64,000 nt of DNA from contig CM042085.1 in NCBI GenBank assembly GCA_023512835.1, positions 49,395,069-49,459,068 on the forward strand, given 5' to 3'. Position 1 is the first letter of the stretch; the number at the start of each line of letters is the position of its first letter. A program made the position numbers and the translations under genes. The DNA is from Taxillus chinensis (Eukaryota; Streptophyta; Magnoliopsida; Santalales; Loranthaceae). Under the pieces are notes generated by a model, which saw only the letters and a list, made by a program, of their open reading frames with translations, did not search any database and was not told the DNA's origin. Below are positions 1 through 8,471 of the stretch, one piece after another.

Positions 1-923
1 CAACGGGTATTTGTTTGGAAGGTAATGCGCTAGCATGTATCCAATGGCGTGAATGGGCTATAATTTTACAAGGAGATTCAAGTTTAAGCAATACTTTGGT
101 ATCGCACAAGAATATGGCAAAAGCGATTCAGGATACAAGGGCAAGACTCTTGGTGGAATTGACCATTCTCGAAGGGACACCCACCAAGTCACATGGGGTG
201 ATCCTAGGACCGGTTCAACAATTGTTACACCCTTTTGAGGGGGTTTTTCAAATGGCTATAGGTCTACCCCCATGGCAAGATCTCGAGCACGCAATCATGC
301 TTAAAAATGGAGCCTCTCCCGTGAGTGTCCGCCCGTACAATTACCTTTAGATACAAAAGGATGAGATTGAGCAATTAGTCATGGACATGTTGGAGGCTGA
401 AATTATACAACTAAGTGTCCGCATGCAACCAAAGGATGTGGCCAAAACTATGTGTCGGACTCACGAAGGGCATTATGAATTCTCAGTCATGCCGTTTTGT
501 CTTACTGATGCTCTAGTTACCTTTCAATCTTTGATGAATAAGGTTTTTCAATCGTACTTGCTCATCTATAGTTGTTCCTTGGGGGAACATGTGAGGCATT
601 TGGAATTGATATGGGAGGGGCTACGTAAACACCAATTGTACATCAACCGCAGCATGGAGACCAACCTTCGTTGTTTCATGTCTGATGCTCCTAAGCAATG
701 GGCCCGGTGGTTGGCATGGGCAGAGTATTGGTACAATACTTCGTATCATACTGCTTCAAAAACTACTCCTTCCAAGATCCTGTATGGGCAGGCATGAAGG
801 AGGTGCTAATTCGGTGGAAAGATTTATTCGTCTATGAAGCAACATGGAATCACTTGATGTGAACGACATGTAGTTCTTTTCGTTTCACCTTGTGGACAAG
901 GTGTCTTCTTGGGAGGAAAGTAA
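1..923 (+). pseudogene. Ty3-gypsy pol remnant (RT, integrase and chromodomain fragments)
   Basis: Positions 15-350 encode the linker before reverse transcriptase, with the recognisable stretch LPPWQDLEHAI followed by a VRPYNY box. Positions 381-560 continue into RT (MLEAEIIQ, then [10 protein letters not shown]). The catalytic DD core is missing: the frame jumps from the MNKVFQ region into unrelated sequence at about 560. Positions 690-797 encode an integrase piece ([13 protein letters not shown]), and 800-915 a degraded chromodomain tail (RWKDLFVYEATW). Large internal deletions and frame changes make it non-functional. It is cut by the window start. The order RT then integrase identifies Ty3-gypsy; the exact lineage is not resolved. 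Confidence 0.8.
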
Positions 924-1429
924 TGTTAGGTTCTCTTTTTTATTGTTTGAATTTGAATTTGAGTTATTTGGGTTATTTATTGCATTTGAATTTGGGAGTT
1001 TTCATTTGGGGTATTTATTATGTTTGACTTTGGGAGTTTCTGGGGTATTTATTGTATTTGAATTTGAGAGTTTCTATTTGGGGTATTTGTTTGAGTCATT
1101 TATTATGTTTGAATTTGAAAGTTATATATTTATTGTGTGTGAATTTGAAAAAGGAGAGGACTTAGCTATAAAAAAGATATTAAGGGATGAGTGACGATAT
1201 GCTTGATTTTGAGAAAAAATCCTATTAGAAGGTTATTGTACTGGGAGAGACGGCTGCCTCTCGAATTGCAGACCATTTATTCTATTGGGTTTCTTATTCC
1301 ATCTACCAATAAATATACTCTTTTGATCGGGTTCCTATCAGGGTGTTTCAAGCTGGAACTTGAACCCCTTGTCTTTTCGAGTTGGTTTGTTTAGAACTCT
1401 GCTATTTTCTTGTTTTTGTCTACCAAACA
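924..1429 (+). repeat. Candidate 3' LTR of the degraded Ty3-gypsy element
   Basis: A purine tract (GGGAGGAAAG, 911-920) lies just after the pol tail and is followed by TGTTAGG at 924. The segment ends in AACA at 1429, giving a TG...CA-bounded block of about 506 bp. Its first half is a degenerate tandem repeat of a TTTGAATTTGAGAGTTT-like unit, which creates a meaningless FEFE-rich open frame. The partner LTR is outside the window, so the boundaries are inferred from position and end bases only. Confidence 0.5.
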
Positions 1430-1582
1430 TGAAAGATTGTAGTCTCTCAAATGCTTCGATCCTTAAATGAATGTTATTGCTTTTTTTGTTTTCTTTTGTG
1501 ATGCAAGGTTTATAATTGGCCTTGTGTGTGTGTCTTTTTTAACCTCAGTTTTCAGGATCATAAGAAACCCTGAATCCGCATC

Positions 1583-2248
1583 ATGGAAATTACAGTGAAA
1601 AGAAAACTGTTGGCAGAGCAAATGGATTTGCCCATGCCAAAGCATAGATGCTGGAATGGAAGCCGTACTTCTAAACTCTTCCCTTTGGAAAACAAAAAAC
1701 CGGAAGCCTTGGAGTACCCGCCTGTTCACATGGATGACGGTACATCAGTTGATGTGCTGTTGGATTGTTTGGATCCTGAATCAGCATGTGATAGCATTAG
1801 TGTTGATCAGGATGCTGCCATGCCTGTGACCTGCGGAGCTAATCCTCCCCAATGTGTTGGGTTACAACTTACTCGTGAACTTAAGGAGAATTTCCAAGAA
1901 ATAGGGTACCCTATGGATTATGTAAATTCTGGCCCCGATCAATCTGATATGAAGTTTGGCATTGATCTCACAGGTTACCCTATGGACAGCATTTTTAACG
2001 AGTATGAAAATTTTGGCCCTGATCAATCTGATATGGAATTTGGCATTGATCTGATGACTAGCCTCACTTCCTTTGCAAGTGGCCAAGAAAATCGAGGTAA
2101 TGTTAAATAAATACATCCTTCCCGATTGAGTTCAGACAGTAGAATATCATTGAATGAAAGTGACTGAAGGACTAATTTGAGTGCCATTGATGCAGAGGCC
2201 ACCATTGATCAAGAGTTCGAGGAGTACTTTTCTGCGCTTGTGCTTTAA
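1583..2248 (+). CDS. FHY1/FHL-like phytochrome A nuclear-import factor
   Basis: The model has exon 1 at 1583-2096, an intron at 2097-2195 (GT...AG, phase 1) and exon 2 at 2196-2248, giving 188 residues. The N-terminus carries a basic nuclear-localisation-type stretch (VKRKL) followed by LPMPKHRCW. The C-terminus is acidic and aromatic, EFEEYFSALVL. That N-terminal NLS plus C-terminal EFEEYFS-type phytochrome A-binding end is the layout of the plant FHY1/FHL family (about 200 aa), adaptors that carry light-activated phytochrome A into the nucleus for far-red responses. Only with the intron removed does the C-terminal motif join in frame, which supports the splice model. A polypyrimidine stretch and CAG at about 1535-1557 could be a 3' splice site, so a further 5' exon or a 5'UTR intron is possible. 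The middle contains a 28-residue tandem duplication. The family call rests on remembered motifs, not a search. Confidence 0.7.
1932..2052 (+). repeat. 84-bp in-frame tandem duplication inside the FHY1-like gene
   Basis: The segment starting at 1931 (GGCCCCGATCAATCTGATAT) recurs at 2015 with one third-position change, an offset of 84 bp or 28 codons. At protein level GYPMD...GPDQSDM-FGIDL occurs twice. The reading frame is kept, so this is an internal motif duplication rather than damage. Confidence 0.9.
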
Positions 2249-2724
2249 GTTTGATGCGAACAACTGAAATGTATGTGTTTGTGGATTTTTCTGGATCCCA
2301 GTGTATAATGTAAACAATGTTGTAGTGGTAGTCGTTTCAAATCAAAGGGACATTTTTTAGGTTCTTCCTCTATTTGGAATTTTATTTACTACGATCATTT
2401 CAAGGGGGGAAAAATGTAAAAAATTTATTTACTACGACCATTAAGAAAAGGCAATAATGGAAGTATTTGCTCATTGCTTTGGGCGCCGAGGGATATTTTT
2501 TAAAAAACAGTTGGGTGCTGTTTTTATGGTAGGACCTGACCCATTCGGCATGACAAATTTTTCAATTTTAAAAAAAGAAAAAGAAAAACGGGGAGGTCTA
2601 TTTATGGTGAATGCAGATTCAGGCGAAGGGAGGAGCGAGTCTTTCTCCCTAATTTTTACCAATCCTGCCCAAGTGACTCGACAAAGACCACCCATAGCCT
2701 TCCATCCTCCTCGCCCTCTCAAGC

Positions 2725-2732
2725 TATATAAA
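2725..2732 (+). promoter_or_regulatory. TATA box of the Ole e 1-like gene
   Basis: TATATAAA lies about 72 bp upstream of the ATG at 2804, a normal spacing for a plant TATA box with a short leader. The leader (about 2760-2803) has no upstream ATG. No other core promoter signal was relied on. Confidence 0.7.
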
Positions 2733-2803
2733 CACCACCTGTTCTCTCCCAGATTTCAGCCAACCCTGAGAGATCGAGGCCAATAATTAAAGGAAACGCT
2801 AAG

Positions 2804-3582
2804 ATGGCAAGGACCTTCCAGGCTACCGCCATCTTCGTCGCCGTCCTCTACTTTGCTTCCCTCTCCTGCTTCGCCTATGGCTCCATCTTCATTGAAGGCA
2901 AGGTGTACTGCGACACATGCCGCGTCCAGTTCGAGACCGCTGCCAGTCACTTCATTGAAGGTAACACTACCTAACGTATACCTCCCTCATCCTTCCTTCT
3001 CTTCTATAATGTTAATATACATGGATTCGTTGAGTCACATGGGAATGTGCTGTATCATTAGCGTCCAGATTCGAGTCCGATAATAACAAATGAAACTAGA
3101 AGGTAATATATATATATATATGTATGTATATATATATATGTATGTATATATATGTGTATGTAATGTGTGTCTCGGTGTGTAACACTTTAATTACGAGATG
3201 CATGCTTGCAGCTGCGGATGTGAAGTTGGAGTGCAGGAACCGCACATCGGGTGTATTGACCTTCGTGACGGAGGGGACGACGGACAAGACAGGGCAGTAC
3301 AGGCTGAAGGCAGACAAGGACCACCAAGACGACATATGCGAGGTGGTGCTGGTGAAAAGCCCATTGCCAGACTGCAATGACTTGGTGCCATCAAGGAGCC
3401 GCGCTAGGGTGCTCGTCACGGCCAACAACGGTATCTCCGCCGCGTCCCGTTTCGCCAACTCCTTGGGTTTCCTGAACGCCCAGCGTCCTCCCATCTGCAT
3501 CGACATCCTCAAGGAGTTGGGGCTCCCGGTTGACTTTCAGTTCATCTCGGATAAATTACCCAAGCTGCCTTTTCTCAACTAA
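2804..3582 (+). CDS. Pollen Ole e 1-like secreted protein
   Basis: Exon 1 is 2804-2960, the intron 2961-3211 (GT...AG, phase 1) and exon 2 3212-3582, giving 175 residues. Residues 1-26 form a hydrophobic signal peptide ending FAYG. The mature start contains EGKVYCDTCR, the family signature. Six cysteines at residues 36, 39, 60, 95, 107 and 148 match the six conserved disulphide cysteines of the Ole e 1 family. An N-glycosylation sequon (NRT) sits at residue 62. Members are extracellular proteins of pollen and other tissues; their molecular role is poorly defined, and some are allergens. Length and intron position are ordinary for the family, and the frame is intact. ATG 2804 is chosen because it directly precedes the signal peptide and follows the TATA box at 2725. 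The gene lies about 560 bp downstream of the FHY1-like gene on the same strand. Confidence 0.92.
3106..3160. repeat. TA/TATG microsatellite in the Ole e 1-like intron
   Basis: A run of TA dinucleotides mixed with TATG units fills the 3' half of the 251-bp intron, about 50 bp before the acceptor. It is likely length-polymorphic. It also generates a spurious tyrosine/isoleucine-rich open frame on both strands. Confidence 0.9.
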
Positions 3583-4169
3583 TATGATTTCGCAAATCGA
3601 ATAGGCCCATCCTAATTAATCAGAGCACTCTCTCTATCCCACGTCCCGTTCAGCTGTTTTTTTTTTTTGGGTTAAAGAATTGCTATGTAATGATCAGATG
3701 TGTCGAATTGGTCTAATGTGAATGGGCTTATCATGTTTGTGAAAAGCAGCTGATGCTGTTTTTATTTATTTAGTTTTTTGTTTTTGTTATGAATAAAGGT
3801 TGAACCATATAATTTATTTTTGTTCCCTGACAACAAAACAAAAACACTTATTTAAGTCCATGTTCAGGCAATTTAGTTTAGTTATTTATTTATTAATTGT
3901 TTTTTTTATAATCTAGCTAATTTTCAGCCCGCTCTTAGAGCATTGGCATCCCATATGTCAAACATCAACAATTTAGTGAACCTAAATAAAAAATATGACA
4001 TTGGTAACATTATACATAGGGTAGATCCAGAAATTTCACATAGGATGAACAACTTTTGTATTTGAAAATTTGAATTTTATAATTTAATATATATATATAA
4101 CACAAAAAAAGTTAAAAGCCTAAATTTATTGTTCGTATAAATAACAAATAAACGGTTTATCATAACCTT
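3583..4169. other. Intergenic AT-rich spacer
   Basis: This is the 3' flank of the Ole e 1-like gene. It holds a T-run near 3658, an AATAAA at 3792-3797 that could serve as a polyadenylation signal, and AT-rich sequence with a short TA run near 4088. I see no gene or recognisable repeat. Confidence 0.6.
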
Positions 4170-5567
4170 TTACAATTGATTTCTACGTGTTTTCATATTT
4201 TCAAACTGTTGCATAATAACTTCATTATCAATGGTATATAAAATGTTTTTTTCTATGTAGACAATCGAGCTATCATTCATCCACTGGTCACTCATTCGAC
4301 TACGCAATCAATTCTTCGTAATCTTTATAGCAGAAAATGCTCTTTTCATAATAACAGTAGCAATTGGTAAAGTTAATGTCAAACTCACTAGCAAATAAAC
4401 TAATGGACATATCATATTTTTGTTAGTCTCAATCATTTTCTGAACAAGATCACAAATCCCTTCAAGTCTTGAAAACTCAATAGTAGAGTGTATATCAAGA
4501 ATATAATTATCAAGTTGATCAGAAAGTATCATGAGCTTTAAGGAAGAAAAATCTTCTAGATAAAATTGGGCAAGGCAAATAAGTTTTTGCTTGTCAAAAG
4601 TAGCAAAAAAATCAGATGGATTCAAGCATAACACGTAAAGAAGCAATTCAGTATTCAACTCTGTGAAATGATTATTCAGCTCTTGAAGTTGCATATCTAT
4701 AATAGCATAAAATATTTCAACACGATCAAAATGTAAGTTTGTCATACCATCATTATAACGCCTTGATCGCCCTTGAGCTGCATATGTATCATTCATATTT
4801 GGAACTAATATCTTGTTTATTTCACAAAAGGTGGAAACTTCATCAAGCAAAGAACTCCACCAATTTTCTCTTATTATTTCGAGTCGTTCCTTCGATATTT
4901 GAACTAACTTCATAGCATTCACAATATCTTGATCTTTTCTTTGCAATGCTTATGTTAATTCATTTGAAATTCCCAAAACATATCTTATCAAATGAAGATT
5001 AAACATAAATTCAAAAGATTGGATAAAGTGCGAGAGATGTTCTACTTGTTCTCTCAGCTTTGAGGTTGAACCATCCACTACAACAACATCATGAACATCA
5101 ACTATGGATGGAAACATATTAATTAAGTTAATCATGGTATTATAATGTGAACTCTAACGATATTACATGAGCGTTTAAGACTTGTTTCTTGATTTAGGCC
5201 TTGGCCACTCGGAAGTTCCCCAATTTGAACCGATTCAACTATTCTAGTTACTTGTTTCTCCTTAAGAAGATCTAGACGTTTGCATGAACCTCCAACAATA
5301 TTCACGACATTCGCAACAAAGTTAAAAAATATGGTAATTTTATTATATTTTTTGCCACAGCTACAAGTGCCAATTGCAAATGATGAGTAAAACAATACAC
5401 ATAATGTACACTTTCATTCTACTCATTATAAGAGTTTTAGGACCATTGAACTGACCTTACATATTACTAGCTTCATCATAACCTTGCCCACGTAATCTAG
5501 ACAAGCTTAATCCATGCCTACAAAATAAATCTTCAACTGCTACCTTAAGTGAGAGAGCACTAGTATC
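4170..5567 (-). pseudogene. hAT-superfamily transposase pseudogene (MYM-zinc-finger / DUF4371 type)
   Basis: Read on the minus strand, the fragment runs from SLSRLRGQGYDEASNM (about 5470) through a region ending FFNFVANVVNIVG (about 5300) to LVYLLVSLTLTLPIATVIM and ERAFSAIK near 4320, the start of the hAT C-terminal dimerisation region. It ends at a stop at 4170-4172. The frame from 5135 to 4170 is continuous except for two in-frame stops, at 4950-4952 and 4308-4310. Upstream, frameshifts occur near 5140 and 5360 and an extra stop lies near 5450. The N-terminal part is missing: the block ends exactly where an LTR-like sequence begins at 5568. This is the transposon-derived family often annotated in plants as zinc finger MYM-type protein 1-like. 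It is clearly non-functional. No terminal inverted repeats were identified. Confidence 0.85.
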
Positions 5568-6115
5568 TGTTGGACCCCATTTTGACCAGGCTAGATCGCG
5601 ACCAAATTCTGCAAGGAAACCCAAAATTGAGGGGCACCTCTAAAAGACCTCAACATGGCTTAAGGCCAGCATTAAATGATATAGGACAAAATTTGGAAAC
5701 CAACACACTTGACCGGGCTCAATTCTAACTTAAAACAAGAACTTATGGCCAAAATAATTCTAGTAATAAAAAGTCCAACTTGTGAAAAGACGGTCAATAC
5801 CCCTAGTCAAACTGCTTGAAAATATGACTAGGCAAAATTCTCTAAAACGTCAACCTAGGTGAATTTGAGTCTTCTGAAATTATCTTCCCAAAACGTCATT
5901 TTTTGGCATTTTAGGTGAGGGCAAAAGGATAATTAAAAGTAAAAATAAAACTTCGAGTCTTCGGATCTTCGACCATCATATTTAGGTCTTCGAGTTTTCG
6001 GATCTTCGACCCTCATCTTTGGGTCTTCGAGTCTTCAGATCTTTGAGTGTTCGAGTCAGCTTCGGATCTTTGACCCTTATCTTTGGGTCTTTGAGTCTTC
6101 GAGTCATACCTTCGA
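5568..6115 (+). repeat. Ogre/Tat-type LTR fragment
   Basis: It starts TGTTGGACCCCATTTTGACC, closely matching the starts of the LTRs at 8472 and 35496. Positions 5780-5930 align with 34370-34535 and 35780-35935 through shared words such as AAAAGACGGTCAA and TTTGGCATTTTA. The segment then enters a TTCGAGTCTTCGGATC-type minisatellite (5950-6110) and stops where a reverse-oriented LTR begins at 6116. Most of the LTR is absent. Confidence 0.7.
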
Positions 6116-6777
6116 TGTCATGTCCCGAATTTCTAACCCAGGAAACCAATTCGCGATTCCCCTTTTACCCACCTAGTGGGCAAGGGGTTGGGTTAAACAA
6201 TACCACACAGAACATCACAAATAAACATAAATAATATCCACAAGTCAAATCATATGTTTTTATCTGAGTCAAATCTCTTTTACATCATCCCCCAATGAGG
6301 TTACATCAGTTCCATAGAACAATGAAACATGAAATGAAAACAATCAGCAAAATAATAATCCAGTCATCCACCTTAGTGTTCCACCTAATACCTGTAGGTT
6401 CCTGAAAAGAAAAGCAAATCACAACAGGACGGGTGAGCAATCACAGGTCAGTAGGGATCAAGTCTCCCCAACCCATCCCACGCTCCTAATATTTACATGA
6501 TAAGTGTGCATGTATAGTGTCGTAGCAAAATACAGAAATAGGTTATAATCAGCATTTACCATTAAGACAACACATAAGCAAGCCACATAAGCTACCACAT
6601 CCATAGCCACACGGGCTACCATAACCACAGCCACAATTCCACATAGCACAATTTCAAGCACAATACAATAACACATATCCACAACACATTAAATAAACAC
6701 ATGTATTCAATATCTAAAACACAAGCCATAATTAAATTATATCTACATAGTACGTTCACAACCACAACCCTCCTATG

Positions 6778-7191
6778 TGTCACGGGGTCAGGTTTCTTGC
6801 GCCCCTCAACCCATTGCGGCACTTAGCTTCTCTATCCACGGTCCGCTAAGTTTAGCCTTTGAGGGTTGAAGCGCACGTAGACTGGTTTCGCCCTGCCACT
6901 GGGCTCATCAGGAGAACGGCTCCAGTTCCCGACCGGTTTGTGTAAGGATGGCCAAATCCCTTCTTCAACGTCAAGTCCTCGACTAGCGGCGTGCTCCCCG
7001 CATTCAACCGGGTCGGCACGTCTGAACTCCGAAGGGGTTCCATCCGTTCTCCTCCACGAACTGCCTGGGACCTTCTCGCTGCGCACCATCTACGCTTTAA
7101 CCAACCCCTCTCCTTTACGTAGCACGAATCCATTCCTGAATCGTGCCACTAAGAAATGTCCCGCCAGCACCACGCTGCTCGGGTCGTGACA
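6778..7191 (-). repeat. TRIM copy 1, left LTR (3' LTR)
   Basis: 414 bp, starting TGTCACGGGGTCAGG and ending GGGTCGTGACA. It is the 3' LTR for the minus-strand orientation because the purine tract lies at its inner edge. Confidence 0.9.
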
Positions 7192-7566
7192 TTCTCCTCC
7201 ACCCAATCCTCGCAACGTCCTCGTTGCGCTTGTCGACATCGCTTCCCCGCAGGCGATGGCATCGTTACCTCGATGCCCTCCCACTCGCCCAATGTCAACA
7301 GCTTGGACATCGCTTCCCCGCAGGTTGCAACACCTTTACCAAGATGCTCGCCCACTCGCCCAATGTCCAAAGGATAGGAGGCTTCCAAGATCGCTCCGAC
7401 GCGCTCCTTCGTACTCCCTTGCCCAGCTCTGTATCACACTCTAGGATACTCCAACTCTATGGACGCGAGACATGCAAGACACTATCGGTCGACTCACCTC
7501 TGTGAGCTCCCACCTTGGGATCACGCTACTCGCGAGAGTGCTCGGCGAGTCTTCAGGATACGGGCC

Positions 7567-7586
7567 GGTTCGGCTCTGATACCACT
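7567..7586 (-). other. TRIM copy 1 primer-binding site
   Basis: On the minus strand AGTGGTATCAGAGCCGAACC lies directly inside the right LTR. TGGTATCAGAGCC is the complement of the 3' end of plant initiator methionine tRNA, the usual primer for many plant LTR elements. Confidence 0.9.
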
Positions 7587-8000
7587 TGTCACGGGGTCAG
7601 GTTTCCTGCGCCCCTCAACCCATTGCGGCACTTAGCTTCTCTATCCATGGTCCGCTAAGTTTAGCCTTTGAGGGTTGAAGCGCACGTAGACTGGTTTCGC
7701 CCTGCCACTGGGCTCATCAGGAGAACGGCTCCAGTTCCCGACCAGTTTGTGTAAGGATGGCCAAATCCCTTCTTCAACGTCAAGTCCTCGACTAGCGGCG
7801 TGCTCCCCGCATTCAACCGGGTCGGCACGTCTGAACTCCGAAGGGGTTCCATCCGTTCTCCTCCACGAACTGCCTGGAACCTTCTCGCTGCGCACCATCT
7901 ACGCTTCAACCAACCCCTCTCCTTTACGTAGCACGAATCCATTCCTGAATCGTGCCACTAAGAAACGTCCCGCCAGCACCACGCTGCTCGGGTCGTGACA
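7587..8000 (-). repeat. TRIM copy 1, right LTR (5' LTR)
   Basis: 414 bp, the same length as the left copy, and adjacent to the primer-binding site. The substitutions seen against the left copy are mostly transitions, which points to a fairly recent insertion. Confidence 0.9.
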
Positions 8001-8471
8001 TATGATTCCCAAGGTTTCCCATGAGGCTCTACTGCGGAACTAACGCGAACAACCGCAACCACGAGTTGAATAACAAACGAACACTATGACAGCCTCCATA
8101 ATCAACAACCACCAAACGGACCCTTAATCCCCATTAACAACGGACTCATCGACAATCACAATTATAAAACGCCAATGAAGGCCAACATTCATATAGGACA
8201 TCACACCTATATGAATTTACATAATACATACACATATTATTCACCTTAAGATTTAACCCTAGAATAGGTTTAAGAGAGGTACAGAATCCCTACCACGAAT
8301 CTAGTTGCGTTAGGATTTGAAATCGGAAGATCCTCCATACTCTTGCTCCTTCGCGCTAGATGTCGGCCACCCATACGAGCACAGTAGCAACGATTGAGAA
8401 CAAGGGTTCTCTCTCTCTCTCTCTCTCTCTAAAAAAAAACCCAGAAAACCAAAACCTAAAATCATAGAATT

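Larger units (their letters stand above)
6778..8000 (-). mobile_element. TRIM retrotransposon, copy 1 (complete)
   Basis: This is a 1223-bp element with two direct 414-bp terminal repeats (6778-7191 and 7587-8000, about 98.5% identical by eye, six differences noted) around a 395-bp core. Both repeats have TG...CA ends. On the minus strand a primer-binding site (TGGTATCAGAGCC, within 7567-7586) adjoins the right LTR, and a purine tract (GGTGGAGGAGAA) adjoins the left LTR. This defines a minus-oriented LTR retrotransposon primed by initiator-Met tRNA. There is no gag, pol or other domain, so it must be mobilised in trans. The flanking TATG (6774-6777 and 8001-8004) is a 4-bp target duplication. 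The core contains two tandem copies of a unit of about 72 bp starting CATCGCTTCCCCGCAGG. Short open frames in the LTRs show no recognisable domain. Confidence 0.9.
6116..8471 (-). repeat. Minus-strand Tekay-type LTR, interrupted by a TRIM and truncated
   Basis: It starts TGTCATGTCCCGAATTTC, the reverse complement of a Tekay-family LTR end, similar to 52632 and 59326. The AGTAGGGATCAAGTCTCCCC block at 6450-6470 and the CATATAGGACATCACACC block near 8190-8212 match, in reverse, conserved words of the Tekay LTRs at 43328 and 17284. A TRIM occupies 6778-8000, and TATG on both sides marks its insertion. A CT repeat (8406-8432) corresponds to the GA repeat near the transcript start of the other LTRs. 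The far end is cut at 8471 by the Ogre/Tat LTR. Confidence 0.7.

Noticed and set aside
892..1194. A 100-residue FEFE-rich open frame
   Set aside because: It is translation of a degenerate TTTGAATTTGAG tandem repeat in a candidate LTR.
7018..7036. Possible 5S rRNA (Cassandra-type TRIM) because of CTGAACTCCGAAG in the LTR
   Set aside because: Only about a dozen bases resemble 5S rRNA; the rest of the 5S internal promoter and gene length is absent.
6832..7942. Minus-strand open frames of 85-93 residues in the TRIM LTRs
   Set aside because: They repeat only because the LTR repeats, occur in overlapping frames and have no recognisable domain.
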